From Phycomyces blakesleeanus NRRL 1555(-) (lineage: Eukaryota > Mucoromycota > Mucoromycetes > Mucorales > Phycomycetaceae): a stretch of 64,000 nt of DNA. The translations under genes and the position numbers were made by a program. The stretch covers positions 1,426,001-1,490,000 of the forward strand of contig NW_017265134.1 in the NCBI RefSeq assembly GCF_001638985.1. The letters are read 5' to 3'. The notes beneath the pieces were generated by a model. It had not been told where the DNA came from. It saw only the letters and a program-made list of their open reading frames with translations, and made no database searches. Shown here one piece after another: positions 1-12,088 of this stretch (positions are counted from its first letter, which is position 1; each line of letters starts with the position of its first letter).

Positions 1-1
1 T

Positions 2-214
2 GGCAATGGTGACGGACCTCAACATGACTTTTATATTCCGGATGGACTGGTGCACAAAGATGGTAATGAGCTCAAGATGCTAATCTATAGTTGGGAAGAC
101 ACAGAAGCACATGTGTCTATTGAAGGATGGCCGGTAGATCCCGACAGTGGTAATCTAGTTCAAGATGGTTCAGTTGAAGAATATATGGTCTGGAAAGACT
201 CGATTTTGTTGTGA
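2..214 (+). CDS. 3' end of a protein with a beta-galactosidase-like jelly-roll tail (partial)
   Basis: The reading frame is open from the window edge to a TGA at 212-214 and gives the last 70 residues of a protein that starts outside the window. The stretch around GPQHDFYIPDGL followed by KDGNELKMLIYSW resembles the C-terminal jelly-roll of GH35-type beta-galactosidases, which often read GPQ-x-x-FYVP-x-G-L and then GEN-x-x-x-L. That assignment rests on a short motif only and is tentative. If correct, the protein would be a secreted or vacuolar glycosidase. No intron is visible in this part. Confidence 0.5.
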   Translation, partial: GNGDGPQHDFYIPDGLVHKDGNELKMLIYSWEDTEAHVSIEGWPVDPDSGNLVQDGSVEEYMVWKDSILL

Positions 215-606
215 TATACATAATGTATATATACATTCAATAATACTAATAATAATATCAAATAATATCAATAAAAATAAAATAAAAATAAAATTACGGG
301 TTGTACTTTAATGATGGGGAAGTACATAGCCTGTTGTTGCTTCAAATTTTATTATTTTTTCCTTTTTTGATATTATTCGTTGCCAATAAGAGGTGTCATT
401 AAATGGAGTGTTGTTTTGTGTTCATCTTCGTGGTATTAAGTTATACTTGTGGTGCGGCACTCTATTCGTCTTTTTCCCTCTCTTTCTTTCTCTTTATCCT
501 GCTTACTACTTGTATTTATTTATTTTCTTCCTAATTCGCTTGCTTGTTTGCCTACTTGCCTGCTTTTCTCTTCTATTTTTTTACGTTTTTTTTGTGAGTC
601 TTGATC
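215..606. other. Intergenic / 5' leader of the RasGEF gene
   Basis: AT-rich at the left, then strongly pyrimidine-rich (about 470-590), which fits the leader of the downstream gene. A 97-codon frame starting at 393 is low-complexity Phe/Leu and is not taken as a gene. Confidence 0.5.
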
Positions 607-2909
607 ATGGAGGATCCACAATCCTCATTAGTCATTGCAACTCAATGGCAAGATGGTGGAAATATCAAGGTAATTTATTCGATTAGTGTCACACCAGTTC
701 AAATATTCTCTTCTTTTATATATAAGAAAAAAATAGATAGATAGAAACTAAAGATTTCTATAGGATGCTTTTAATGCTTATGTATCCCTTGCTCAAAGAT
801 CATTGGAACCCTTTTCAGAGGTTAAATTTGTCCATTGCTGTAAGTGTGTAAATTGAAATATAAGCCAATTCGAATCCTTACACTTAATACACCAAAAAAA
901 AAGCTATTGTTACTTTACCCGCACAACACGCAATTTTGCTGTCCACATTACGGACCTGCTTGGACAACATTGAATCTATCCTGAACAACCATACAGTTGT
1001 CCGGTCATCCACATTAGACCCTGTCAACAGATCAAAGCCTACATTACGGCCGGAACCCCCTGCATTGCCACCTAAACCCATTATTGGTCGTAAAATACGA
1101 CAGGGTTCTTATGGAGAGACGGACTCTTATTTGTGTTCAGATCCCATTGCGCCGTCGACGGTAGGACAGTCCAAAGTGGACCAAAAGGGGAGTGATTCCA
1201 CGCGGGACGATCGGACGGTGGCCGATGGGCAAGTGGATGTAAGCCGACTGGTCCCAGCTCAGACAGATGGCCTCACGGACGAATTGATGGAAATATCACA
1301 CATCCCCCGCATTCCAATATCTCCACTCCTCACAACGCATCGAGCCTTGCAGGCCAAGCTCGATGAAGTACAATCCGTATTAAAGGAGTACGAAGCACAG
1401 GAACGCGCCTCAAAAGATCCGGCACTTAAGCACATCATACGGCACCATAGCCCGTTGGTAATTGAAGCCAAACAGACCTTAGCTCGTGTCCGCACACTTT
1501 CTATTACTGCTGCCACAATTCCAACCATTCTTCATTTTTCACCTTTTCTCATTGCATACCAACTAACTCTAATTGATTCGGCCCTTTTCCGGGCCATGCC
1601 CTCGCACGCACTACTTTCACACACTGCAACATCTCCTCATCCACGCATTGTCGCCTCGACAGACTTTTTCAATTACCTTACACGTGTCATTGAACACTCG
1701 ATTTTATTACCCCAGGATGCCTCTGTCAGGGCACAACACATCAACCATTGGATCAAAGTAGCTTCCCAATGCCTTGATTTACACAACTACCAGTCACTCA
1801 AGGCCATTGTTTCTGCACTCGGAACACCGCCAATTCAACGCCTCAAACGAAGCTGGGCATTTATACCAAAGAAGAGTCTGGGTAGACTGGATGGAATGAC
1901 AGAGCTTATGTCGGAAGCCAGTAACTATCATACCTACCGCCAACACTCACTCAACCTTGAGCCATCCACTCCTACTGTTCCGTTTTTGGGACTGTGGATG
2001 TTAGACATGACATATTTATTGGCCGCAAATCGGTCCAACCCACGCAATGATCCTCGTATTCAGGTTATCCTTAGTGCTATCGAGCAACATCAACAGATGC
2101 CTCCATTCAGCCCTGTACCGATAGCTTATGGGCGTAAGAACATGAGTTTTGGCCCCAACTGGTCTAGTGCGTTACAAAAGAGCGCAGCGTCTATGGGACG
2201 GCTTGGAAGTAGTATCAGTAGTATGAGCAGTATCAGTATCAACAATTTATCAGAGGAAGAATCGTATGGGATTGAAGACCAGCAGCAGCTAGTTACTCAA
2301 TATTTGTTGATGCGGCCTTGGCTGTCTCAGTCTGCGGTCGATGGACTCAGTGTCCTGAGAGAACCTTCTCAGCAAAAGCAGCAGCAGCAGCAGCAACAAT
2401 CTTCCTTGGCCACAAACCGTTCATCGCATCCCCTGATTCGATTCAGCGCCAATAGCAACAGTAGTAGGACAAACAGTAGCTGCAGCAGTAGCAGCCTCGA
2501 GGGACCTAACCACCGAAACAGTATAGACGGTATTGGGTCTAGCAGTATGATGTGCAGTAGTCCTGAAACAGCCAAGGCTACTACTAGTATGACTGCTGCT
2601 GTTACTGTGATAGACGAACCTAAGCCTCAGCGTCGCCACAGTGCCAAGTGGTTATTCCGGCGATCACTGGTTGATAGGCCTGTGGGGATTGATAGAAGTA
2701 TCAGTATGCCTGATGTACGCCAAGAACCCCGCCGCCTGGACTTGTCTATTCAAACGGTTCGAGTAGAGTCTTCGTCTTCTTCAGACTTGATGCATGACGT
2801 AATGTTGGCAGGGCAGAGAGTTAGCTGGTATAGTAGCTCTAAAAGAACGGCGGTTTGTCTGACGAGTGAGAGTGCACCAGAATTACCTCCCCGCCCGCGC
2901 GTCCACTGA
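607..2909 (+). CDS. Ras guanine-nucleotide exchange factor (CDC25/RasGEF domain)
   Basis: Spliced model with exons 607-669, 764-839 and 904-2909, giving 714 residues. Both introns have GT...AG ends and keep phase. Residues about 258-450 match the RasGEF catalytic fold: the opening helix around LIAYQLTLIDSALFRAM, then HWIKVASQCLDLHNYQSLKA, then VPFLGLWMLDMTYL. Such domains load GTP onto Ras-type GTPases at membranes. The first 70 or so residues (ATG at 607) form a helical MIT-like module, possibly for protein contacts. The C-terminal third is disordered, Ser-rich, with a Gln run and a final ELPPRPR motif typical of SH3 ligands; PALPPKP near residue 90 is a second such site. No REM domain is evident upstream, which is unusual for Cdc25-type exchange factors. 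The exact Ras target cannot be told. Confidence 0.88.
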
Positions 2910-3997
2910 GTGGTTCACGTATTCTAGGCTTAAAAAGTATAGTGAATAAATAATTAATAGTAGTATCTATAATACAATACAATACAATATAATATAATAT
3001 AATATAATATAATATAAAAAAAATGAAGGAAGAAGATGTGTTTCCCCTGGTGGGATAGCCAATAATAATTTTAGATGGGCGATCACTTTAGCAGAAAATT
3101 TAAAATGAGCAAATAATCACAACCACAAATCACAAATCATAAATATAGATATGGATATGGATATAGATAGATTTTAGTAGATTTTATAATACATATCTAC
3201 ACACAAAAGAAAGAGTATTAAGCGGACGGTAAATAAGATCAAATAAAATCAAATAAGCTTGGTTGACGATCACTTTTTATTGGATAGTTATTTATAACGA
3301 AATGAGCCAACCAATCTATATACAGCAAAGACGCTTTGATTCATTGTCAATACACAGCCTCATTTCCTACTGTTTAATATTTATGTTTCTAGAAACATAG
3401 TTCCTACCCAAAAGGGATAGATAGCAAAGTACATAGATAGTACAGTACAGTACAGTGTAGTGTATGGTTCAAGAGATGTCATTTGTATTACTACTTTTGT
3501 TGTTATTGTGAAATATGAGCAATAGGATCAATGTACCAAATTTATAACAAGTAATAACAACAACAATAAGAACTAGGTGTATTGAAACATATTCAAAATC
3601 AGGGCGATCTTTTACACCAATAATGAGTTACCCGAGTTAAGATTGAATTTTGTTTTAGACTGACATCATAAGAATATATACATATATACATATTTATATT
3701 TGTAAATAAGCCCATACTATTATAAACCTACTACTATAATAGACTATAGACTATAAACGTATAGACTACTATAGACTTTAGACTATAGGCACTAGTCAAT
3801 TTTCATATATGTTTTTCAATTTTCTTAAGCTTGTGAACATCTTGGCAAAAATAAAAGTAAAAATAAATTCTGGAAATAACAACGCTAAACCAAAAGGTAA
3901 AAAAAGAAAGCAAGCTAACCAAGTGATAGTATGATAATCGTCTGGGTCAAATGAATTGTAAAGGACGATCCAAAATGAAAAATGAAAAAAAAAATCT
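2910..3997. other. AT-rich intergenic region
   Basis: No credible gene. It holds TA-rich pentamer repeats (AATAT near 2975-3016) and many short direct repeats (GATATG, TATAGACTA). Confidence 0.6.
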
Positions 3998-4005
3998 TAT
4001 AAATA
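3998..4005 (+). promoter_or_regulatory. TATA box (TATAAATA)
   Basis: A perfect TATAAATA lies about 126 bp upstream of the ATG at 4131 and is followed by a pyrimidine-rich leader (about 4035-4110). This arrangement fits a strongly expressed gene. Inferred from sequence only. Confidence 0.6.
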
Positions 4006-4130
4006 CCCAAGGTATCTTCATTCAAAAGAAATATTCATCAACACATCCTTCTCAACCACATTCACTCACTCTTTCTCACGCCCACCACTTACTTCTTCTT
4101 CTTTTTACTTCTAAACACCAATCTACAATC

Positions 4131-5519
4131 ATGAAGGCCTCTTTGATCTCTGCTTTGCTCGCTCTCGCCGCTGTCTCTACCAGTGCAGCCCCTTCACCTT
4201 CCTCTTCATCTTCTGCTGCCGCTCCTTCTGCTGCTGCATCTGGTACTCCTGGTCCTGTCTCTATCACAGCTCCTCTTCCCGGAACAACCTGGAAGGCCGG
4301 ATCTTCCCAGCAAGTCTCCTGGGAGAATCCCGACGATAGTGTCACAAAGCTCATTGTTAACCTTATGCAGGGTGAACCCAATGCTCTCCAGCTTGTCCTC
4401 GCTCTTGCCAAGGATGTCGATCCCTCTGCTGGCTCCACTCAAGTAGACGTCCCCGCTAATGTCACAAAGGGCTCTGATTACTCTCTTGCCGTCGGTGAAG
4501 ACCCCAGCAAGATGGCTTACATTGGTGGTTTGACTATCGGCGACGAGAACTCTTCTGGAAGCGACGCCTCCGCCTCTTCTTCTGCATCTGCCTCTGGCCC
4601 TGCCGACGCCTCTGCATCTGCTCCTGCTGATGCCTCTGCCGCTGCTCCCGCTGATGACGGCTCTGCTCCCGCTGATGATGCCTCTGCTCCTGCTGCGGAT
4701 GCCGCTGCTCCTGCTGATAATGCTTCTGCCGCTGCTCCTGCTGATAATGCTTCTGCCGCTGCTCCTGCTGATGATGCTTCTGCCGCTGCTCCTGCTGATG
4801 ATGCTTCTGCCGCTGCTCCCGCTGATGATGCCTCTGCCGCTCCCGCTGATGATGCCTCTGCTGCTCCCGCTGATGCTGCTTCTGCACCCACTGAAGATGG
4901 TTCTGCCCCCGCTGCTGGTGCTCCTGCCAAGCGCCAGGCTGCCACTGAAGATCCCTCTGGTGCTTCCGGTGCTTCCGGTGCCGATTCTGCAGGTGCTGGC
5001 GCTGCTTCCCCTGCCGGTGCTGGCGCTGCTTCCCCTGCCGGTGCTGATGCCTCTGGTGCTGATGCCTCTGGTGCCTCTCCTTCCGGTGCTGAAGCCTCTG
5101 GTGCTGAAGCCTCTGGTGCCTCTCCTTCCGGTGCTGATGCCTCTGGTGCTGGCGCTTCTGGTGCTTCTCCTTCCGGTGCTGAAGCTTCCGGTGCCTCTGC
5201 ATCTGGTGCTCCTATTGCCGGTGCTGGTGTTTCTGACGCTACTCCTTCCGGTGATGAGTCCTCTGCCTCCGGTGCCTCTGCCTCCGGTGCCTCTTCTTCC
5301 GGCTTGGGTGCTTCCATCGCCAGCGGTGCCTCTGCTGCTACCGGTGCTGTCGGCAGCGGTGCCTCTGCTGCCACCGGTGCTGTCGGTAGCGCCAAGTCTG
5401 CTGCCACTGGTGCATCTTCCTCTGGATCTTCCTCTGACGCTACCTCTGCCGGTGTCATGACTGTTGCCCCCGCTCTTGCCATGGCTGTCCCTATGATTGT
5501 AGCTCTCGCTGCCTTCTAA
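4131..5519 (+). CDS. Ser/Ala-rich GPI-anchored-type cell-wall protein with Kre9/Knh1-like N-terminal domain
   Basis: Single exon, 462 residues. The ATG at 4131 is chosen over upstream codons because a signal peptide (MKASLISALLALAAVSTSAA) follows at once and a TATA box sits 126 bp upstream. Residues about 40-138 form a Ser-Thr-rich GPI-anchored-family (Kre9/Knh1) beta-sandwich: ITAPLPGTTWKAGSSQQVSW, then VNLMQGEPNALQLV. From about 140 to 435 the protein is low complexity, with tandem APADDASAA-like units and then GA(E/D)ASGA-SPSGA units. The C-terminus ends in a hydrophobic stretch (MAVPMIVALAAF) suited to GPI attachment. A Lys-Arg pair in APAKRQAA is a possible Kex2 site. The role is probably structural in the wall and heavily O-glycosylated. 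Codons are much richer in G+C than in the neighbours, which leaves long open frames on both strands. Confidence 0.85.
   Translation: MKASLISALLALAAVSTSAAPSPSSSSSAAAPSAAASGTPGPVSITAPLPGTTWKAGSSQQVSWENPDDSVTKLIVNLMQGEPNALQLVLALAKDVDPSAGSTQVDVPANVTKGSDYSLAVGEDPSKMAYIGGLTIGDENSSGSDASASSSASASGPADASASAPADASAAAPADDGSAPADDASAPAADAAAPADNASAAAPADNASAAAPADDASAAAPADDASAAAPADDASAAPADDASAAPADAASAPTEDGSAPAAGAPAKRQAATEDPSGASGASGADSAGAGAASPAGAGAASPAGADASGADASGASPSGAEASGAEASGASPSGADASGAGASGASPSGAEASGASASGAPIAGAGVSDATPSGDESSASGASASGASSSGLGASIASGASAATGAVGSGASAATGAVGSAKSAATGASSSGSSSDATSAGVMTVAPALAMAVPMIVALAAF
4600..5360 (+). repeat. Coding tandem repeats (GCTCCTGCTGATGA-type, then GGTGCTGAAGCCTCT-type)
   Basis: Degenerate 27-30-bp units (GCTGCTCCTGCTGATGATGC) at about 4615-4890 encode APADDASAA. 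12-30-bp units at about 5030-5190 encode GA(E/D)ASGA and SPSGA. Repeat number probably varies between strains (inference). Confidence 0.8.
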
Positions 5520-8500
5520 ATCCAATAGAAAAAAAAAGGATTTCTCTTTCTTTCTCTTTATGTTACCATATCTCATAACCACTTTTTTCCCCCTCCTATT
5601 GACGCAGTCATCAAATCTTAGTTTTAGATGAACGATTTCTTCCTAGCTTTTCCCTCCTTAGAAGCTACCATTCTTTGTATTATTAAATAAACTTTTTTTC
5701 AACAAACAAAACAAATCAAAGATCATTTCAAGACTTCTTTATAAATATGTATTTATCAAATGGTGAATATATTTCTATGTAGAAAAAATAACCTTTTAGA
5801 TATAAGGAAATTGCTTAATAATACTGTATAAATATTAAGTTTCTTTTCTGCTTTTTTTCCGGGTTTTATTTTCATCCGTATGTTGAATATCTCAAAGATT
5901 TTGCTTTTATAAATTAACTGATCAATTCAATTCAATTAAAAAGCAATACTTTTATCTCTAAAGCCCATAATCAACTCTGTGCTGTTTTTATATTATACCT
6001 TAGCAAAAACACCAATGTAATTCTAATTGACCATCACTCCGAGAAATTCACACAATTTTTATTTAATCTGATATTACTTTATATAAATTATTATACAAAT
6101 GGCCTCTTATTTTATTTTTCTACTATCTTCAAAAAAAAAACAGTAACAAGATAAAGGCACCTTAATACATGATATATTAAAGCCCTATATATATATACGT
6201 TTGGTCATATTGTTTAAGATCTCATTCTAACAGAAGATTGATCATAGCACGAATACTAATGATAGTGATAGTTATAGTGATAATGGAGGAATTAAACATA
6301 GCAACGGATTGTTTGCTAAAAAAAAAGCAAAATTGCGTTGCAAGATTACATTTCTATAGTACATTATAAAGCATGACAACCTGTAAAACACTGTGGTAAT
6401 AATAAAAAAAAGATTACGAAATATTTGTTTCTACAAAACACGATAAAACAGCAAGGCGTAGAAGTTACCACCGTCAATCAATGTCATATATATATATATA
6501 TATATATATTATACTATCCCACTATCGGTTTTTAGTAGTAAAAAAATATAATCGCTTATCTATATACATATATGAGATATTTTACCTTCCTTCTTTTCCC
6601 TCATCCTCTTCCTCTCTCTCCCCCCAAACGAGGCTTCGTTTGCCTTTTTCTTTTTCTTTTTCTTTTTTAAACTTTCTGATGAATAGCACATGCTTTTATT
6701 AGTATTAGTACTAGTATTGTTATCCCAATACTTCGTTTTGCGGAGTGAGATTATGAACCAACAAAATATGAACAACTGCACATACAAATATACATAATGT
6801 GCATATGTGTACTTCTTTTGTATTTGTGCCTGTACTCGGTAACAAATTATAAATTTATAAATATATATGTTGTAATGTACCTGAGGGAAAAATGAATATA
6901 AAAATAAATGAGTTTCCGATGTTACAATACTTGCCGTTTTATCCGACAAAATTTGATGTGGGCGCTGTGGCAAAATAATAATAATAAATAAAAAATAAAA
7001 AAAAATTATGGTGGCATATTGAATTGTCATGGGGCTAATATTCTTGGAGACACAGGTACAAAGATACTCTTAATTTAAGAGCAGAAACGGCACAAAAGTT
7101 ATATTTTGGCATATTTTCTAGTGATACATTCTTGTTATTAATGTACGAATCAACACATGCTATTATCAAATATCTACTTTATTTTATTCACACAACCCCA
7201 TTTATTACTCTTTAACTGATATGATATGATTTATTATTATTATTATTATTATTGTTATTATTTATTTTAGTGTAATTCACCGGAATCTTAATGGGATCCA
7301 TTGTTCCTGTCTTATTACTGTAATACAAAGCGTATAAAATTCAATATTCTCTAAAGACTATCACCAGAATAAAGAGGACCTATAGATCTACTACCAAAGT
7401 ATTTAATTGGATATTTGATATCTATAAAGCTCTTGGGCTAATATATATATATAAGTGTGCGTGGGGAGAAGTGGGGAGTGGGGAGAAAGAGAGAGAGGTT
7501 ATTACTTGTGTAATGTGTAATCTATGGATTGAAACCATTCCGTGTACAAACATACACATTGGGGGCTCAACATGGCAGGATATCAATTATTAAAACATCA
7601 AATAAATCTTCTATTTATTATTGCTATTGTTATTATTATTATTATTATCCGTCAGTGTTCAGATGTCAAAGGAAAAATTATAAACCAAATATATATATAT
7701 ATATATGTAAAGAATACATACTCTATGTCTACTAAACGGAATTGAATTGAATTGAACTGAATTTTACCGAATTGTACTTTATTCTACTACTGTCTATTAT
7801 TGACTTCATCTGTGCTATGTGCGTAAACCGCAGCGTAAATTGCCTTACTGTATTTTAACGATTCTCGGATTTTTTTCTGGTCCATTTCAATCTCATTTTT
7901 AAATTCAAGACTTCGTTTTTTTTTGAAACACTTTATTAACAAGAATACATCTATTACTTCAAGCCAATTTCTTCATACTTTCATGGTGACTGAATACTAT
8001 ACCTATTGAATACGCGGGTTTAGAGTATCGCTTTTATCTAGAGGGTTCCTTTATAAGTTTCCTGATTTTTTTTATTAGCATTATTCTTTGAGGTTAAGAA
8101 ATGGAGAATAAGGTGACATAAACAGCGGCTTATAGCCACGTCTGGTAATTAAATAAACTGGAAAACTGGAAATAATGACTTTTGCAGTTATCCGGAGCAA
8201 TAAGTATCCCATTTTTGCCATGTCTATCCAAAGTACTGGTGTTCATGACAGCAACTATAAACTTTACAATAGGGGGGTTTCAGTATCTTTGCAGATTGAG
8301 ATGCATACACCGGGGTTTAAATCGAGTAAATGATTGGCCGGAAATAATCTGATTCTTTTCTTCTTTCATTTTGACGTTTTGGGATACTTTAAGCAGTAAA
8401 ATATCAAATTTGTCCAGTGGCATCCTTGATATTTTTGAATGTTGCTACTATAAACTACCTGCTCTATAACTTGGATGATGATGTAAGAATTAAGCCAATT

Positions 8501-9291
8501 ATGTTTTGATCCTTTTGACTCTTTTGATTCTTGATGACATGAGCAATTGAGCTGTGAGAACGGTATATAATCAGGTAAAGTGACACTACTTTATCGTCAA
8601 AGTATATAGAATCTAAAATATATAGATGATGTGTATAGAAGCATTGTTCAAGCTTCAATTTATATTGCTTTTATAGTAGCAATTTAGAATATATAATAAT
8701 CCAGATAGTTTAAACTAATTAATGCATTTGTAGTGGCGATAATCTTACCCACAATATATTATTTTATATATATCTATATATATAAAAATCAATTACAGAT
8801 TATCAAATCAGCAATTCAACAGTGTAACAATCATTTGTAATGCAATACGTCACTTTACAACACCAACCCAACATCTACAGCTCAAGTCAAGTCAAGTCAA
8901 GTCAAGCCATTAATTAATTAATTGATTAATTGATTAATTGATTGATAAATTAATAAATTCATTAATTAATAAAAGTAGTCTACAAGCCTGAGATATACAA
9001 AGCGAACAGAACCATTTTACAGAGCTTATTGACAATATATGAGTTATATGGAATATGTAGGCTATAACTATTGTTACTATTTGAAAATTATTAACCAAAA
9101 AGAAAAAAGAAAAAATCAAAATAAATGTATGGTCTTTTATGTCTCACAGCACAACGCAGGACAACATTTTATATTTGATTATTTCCTACTGTTTGCTACG
9201 TAATTGATTTGTCCTTTTCTTTGCCTGTTGTTTTATTCACAACCTCTCTACCAAATATATACATATTGTTTCAAGATATAATTCTTTAGCT
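5520..9291. other. Long AT-rich gene-free region
   Basis: 3.8 kb with no supportable gene. Contents seen: TA run 6486-6509, TTA triplets near 7229-7262, GTCAA pentamers 8882-8906, and TTAA/ATTG repeats 8907-8965. Open frames here are short, low complexity and without splice-compatible partners. No tRNA-like B box was found by eye. Confidence 0.55.
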
Positions 9292-9382
9292 ATGTGTATC
9301 TTGTTTTGGACTGTAGAAGGACACCCAAAATATAGATTGTAAGTCAAAATGGTTGTCATTCCTCTTCTCCATTAGACTTTGC

Positions 9383-9415
<33 letters not shown>

Positions 9416-10604
9416 AATATCCCCATTCCATTTCAACTTCATTTAGTGTTTTTGCAGGCAATCGAGATGAATTCCTCGATCGACCATCCTCAAAAGCTCA
9501 TTTCTGGCCAAACCCCAATCAGAATGTGCTCTCTGGTACTGATCTCCAGCAGGGTTCAACTCCTCAACACAATGGCAGCTGGCTTGGAATAACTCGTCAG
9601 GGAAGATTTGCTGCGCTGACAAACTTTCGAGAGCAGAACTTCAAAGGCAAACTCTCGAGGGGTATATTGGTCAGAGATTTCCTGACAGCCGACGTTGACC
9701 AGGTTTCGGCGGATGATTATGTATCGAATCTGGAAAGACGTGCTGGGGATTTTGGTGGGTTCAATTTGATTTGTGTGGACCTTGGACGAAAGGCCGACAT
9801 GGTTTATTTCGGTAACAGAGGAGATGCTTCAAGAACTGTTCTTGAAAAGGGTGTTAGCTATGGTAATAAAAACAAAAATAGTAGTAATAGTAGAAGCCAA
9901 GAAATCGATAATTATCTTTATCTTTTTTTTTTTTGAAAAAAAAAAGAAGGCTTTCTTGCATACATGTCTTAATAGCAGTAAAAATAAGCTGACAATTAAA
10001 CTTCATATCTCTCTTACTATTAGGCCTTTCAAACTCTACCCTCACCAGCCCATGGCCCAAAGTAAATCGAGGTTGTGAGATGTTTAATTCAATCTTGAAT
10101 TCATCGACAGACAAGACAGAAGAGCAATTTATTGAGGATCTGTTTAAATTATTAAGGTAATGTATAAAATTTATATTTTAATATTTATAAAAGGAGTATA
10201 TATTTACATGTGTACAAAATCTTAACGTGTGTTTTTTTTTGGTTTACTGCTATTATGAATATGAATATGATTATGCTTATGATTATGCTTATTAATATTA
10301 ATATTAATGGCATAGAACTTCAAGTCCTCTCACGAATGTTTATGATCTTAATCAAGTGATGGTTGACATTACGGAGCGTATCTTTGTGCCTTTATTTCGC
10401 AACTCCGAATTCATGTCTTCGGCTAGCTATGGAACACGAACCAGTACGGTAGTATTAGTGGATCATCAAGGAAACACAACATTTGTGGAGCGAGATATAT
10501 ACAGTGCTGTGGCTAATGAGGAGGGCAAGGTTGAGTATGTACCCAGAAATCCTAGCTTGGATCAGGACCAAGTATTTCGGTTTAATGTCGATGGCCTGTC
10601 TTAA
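9292..10604 (+). CDS. TANGO2: TANGO2 / NRDE-family protein
   Basis: Four exons, 9292-9338, 9447-9862, 10024-10156 and 10316-10604, give 294 residues, close to the usual 270-280. All three introns are GT-AG and phase-consistent. The protein opens with MCILFW and then carries the family signature at residues 19-25 (AGNRDEF). It continues with HFWPN, GSWLGITRQGRFAALTNFRE, SRGILVRDFL, and YGLSNSTL-x4-PWPKVNRG split by intron 2. The C-terminal block has SYGTRTSTVVLVD. TANGO2 proteins are cytosolic or organelle-associated and are linked to secretory and mitochondrial lipid homeostasis and haem handling; their exact activity is still debated. Nothing is missing from the conserved blocks. Confidence 0.93.
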
Positions 10605-11649
10605 ACGGAGATAAAGAAGATAAAGACGCAGAGGACTATATATTCTTTTTGTTTGTTTTCTATACACTTTATAATATCTACTCTTCAATCCTTTGATCCT
10701 TATTTTATTTTATTTTATTTTTGCTTTTGAAACTGGTCGTACTGAGCCATACTGTACACCACCGACCATCGGACCAGACATTGAATCGCCGGTGATGTAA
10801 AGAACAAGAAAGAGAAAAGAAATATACAACACTTATCTATATTCTTATTTTATAATTTCTATAATGTAATATACTACTTTCACTACTACTCTTACTGTGT
10901 GTAATGCGTGTGCGGTTAACAGAATAAAACAGAAAGGGAGAAAAGGGATTTAATAAATCAACCACCTTGAGTCTGTGGTTGGGAACCGACCTAGTCTGCC
11001 TTTTTGCACATATTTTGCTGCATGAGATCATTTATATATATATATTTAGGGGGGAGAAGAGTGTCGGAGGCCACTTGCCACGTTATTGAAAAATGGGTTC
11101 TATGTTGCACCAAAAGGGTAGCAACGTGGCTTCAAAATATATACATTTTATTTTATTCACTCATTTACCTATTCACCTATTCACTCGTATACTCACCCAT
11201 TCGCGCACTTGCGCACTCACGCATCATTGCTCTTTATAGATTCCGTAGCTGGTCATTAATTTTTATTTATTTATTTATTTATTTATATATATATAAAATG
11301 TTAATTCAGGGCAAAATGGAAAGAAAGTCATCTGCTATTGGTGTTCACAAAACTACTCAGTATAAAGACGCAAGTAAACTGAACATCCAAATCGCTGGTT
11401 CATCCCCTTCTTCTTCCCTTCTTTTTTCCTTTTTTTCATTTTGTTTCAACTACTACTGCTACTACTCCTACCACTATCCCAATCCTTGTCATTTCTCAAC
11501 ACTTTCCTTTTTATTTATTTTGCTTCACTTTGACCTCTTTGTGTTGACCGAGCAAATAAACTAACATTTCAATAACTTGAAGTCAAGTTATATAGATATA
11601 TATTTTATTCTTTTATAAAAGAATCTCAATAACTAGTATATTATTCAAT
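10605..11649. other. Intergenic region
   Basis: AT-rich. A 186-codon frame at 11004-11564 is Phe/Tyr/Leu-rich low complexity built from TTTA and TATA repeats and is not taken as a gene. The part just before 11650 is the presumed leader of the next gene. Confidence 0.5.
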
Positions 11650-12022
11650 ATGGCCGGTAACTTTGTTATATGTAAGTTTATCGATGAATCTATAATAACA
11701 TGTATAAGAATTGTTCTTGAACTCATACCTGTATTCTTAATTTGTAGTGGGTGGTCTTGATAAAAAGATCCACCTTGAACAAAATCGCCACCCTTGCCCC
11801 AAATGCAAGCACGAAGCGTCAGTACAACTCACTCGTTGCGAGACACAGCTTATGGTGCTCAACAGAGCCATTGGAAAGCCTAACAACATGCGTGTCCGCT
11901 ACGAATGCAGCGAGTGCGGCTGGAAAAATGAAAATCTTCCAGACAATCCAAATATGACTCAAGAGCCCGGGAACCCCAGCTATGAATTTCATTCGGACTC
12001 AACTGCTTCTTCTGGTTTCTAA
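11650..12022 (+). CDS. Small zinc-ribbon protein
   Basis: Two exons, 11650-11671 and 11748-12022, give 98 residues. The first exon encodes only MAGNFVI plus one base; the intron (11672-11747) begins GTAAGT and ends TTGTAG. Two CxxC pairs, C24-P-K-C27 and C61-S-E-C64, frame a basic segment and form a zinc ribbon similar to the fungal zinc_ribbon_15 family. A further Cys (38) lies between the pairs. The C-terminus is Ser/Thr-rich and disordered. The molecular role is unknown; zinc binding is inferred from the cysteine spacing. Confidence 0.75.
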
Positions 12023-12047
12023 AGAAAGAAACAGTTCAGATATATAA

Positions 12048-12088
<41 letters not shown>

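Noticed and set aside
4206..5582. Long antisense frame (458 codons) opposite the wall protein, plus other long frames at 4517-5482, 4534-5202 and 4630-5460
   Set aside because: They are produced by the repetitive, stop-poor GCT/GCC/TCT codons of the sense gene. Products are monotonous Ser/Arg/Gly, Ala/Glu, Gln/His or Leu/Pro with no start context or splice partners.
11004..11564. 186-codon plus-strand frame
   Set aside because: Built from TATA/TTTA and CACTCA repeats; no domain and no codon bias like real neighbours.
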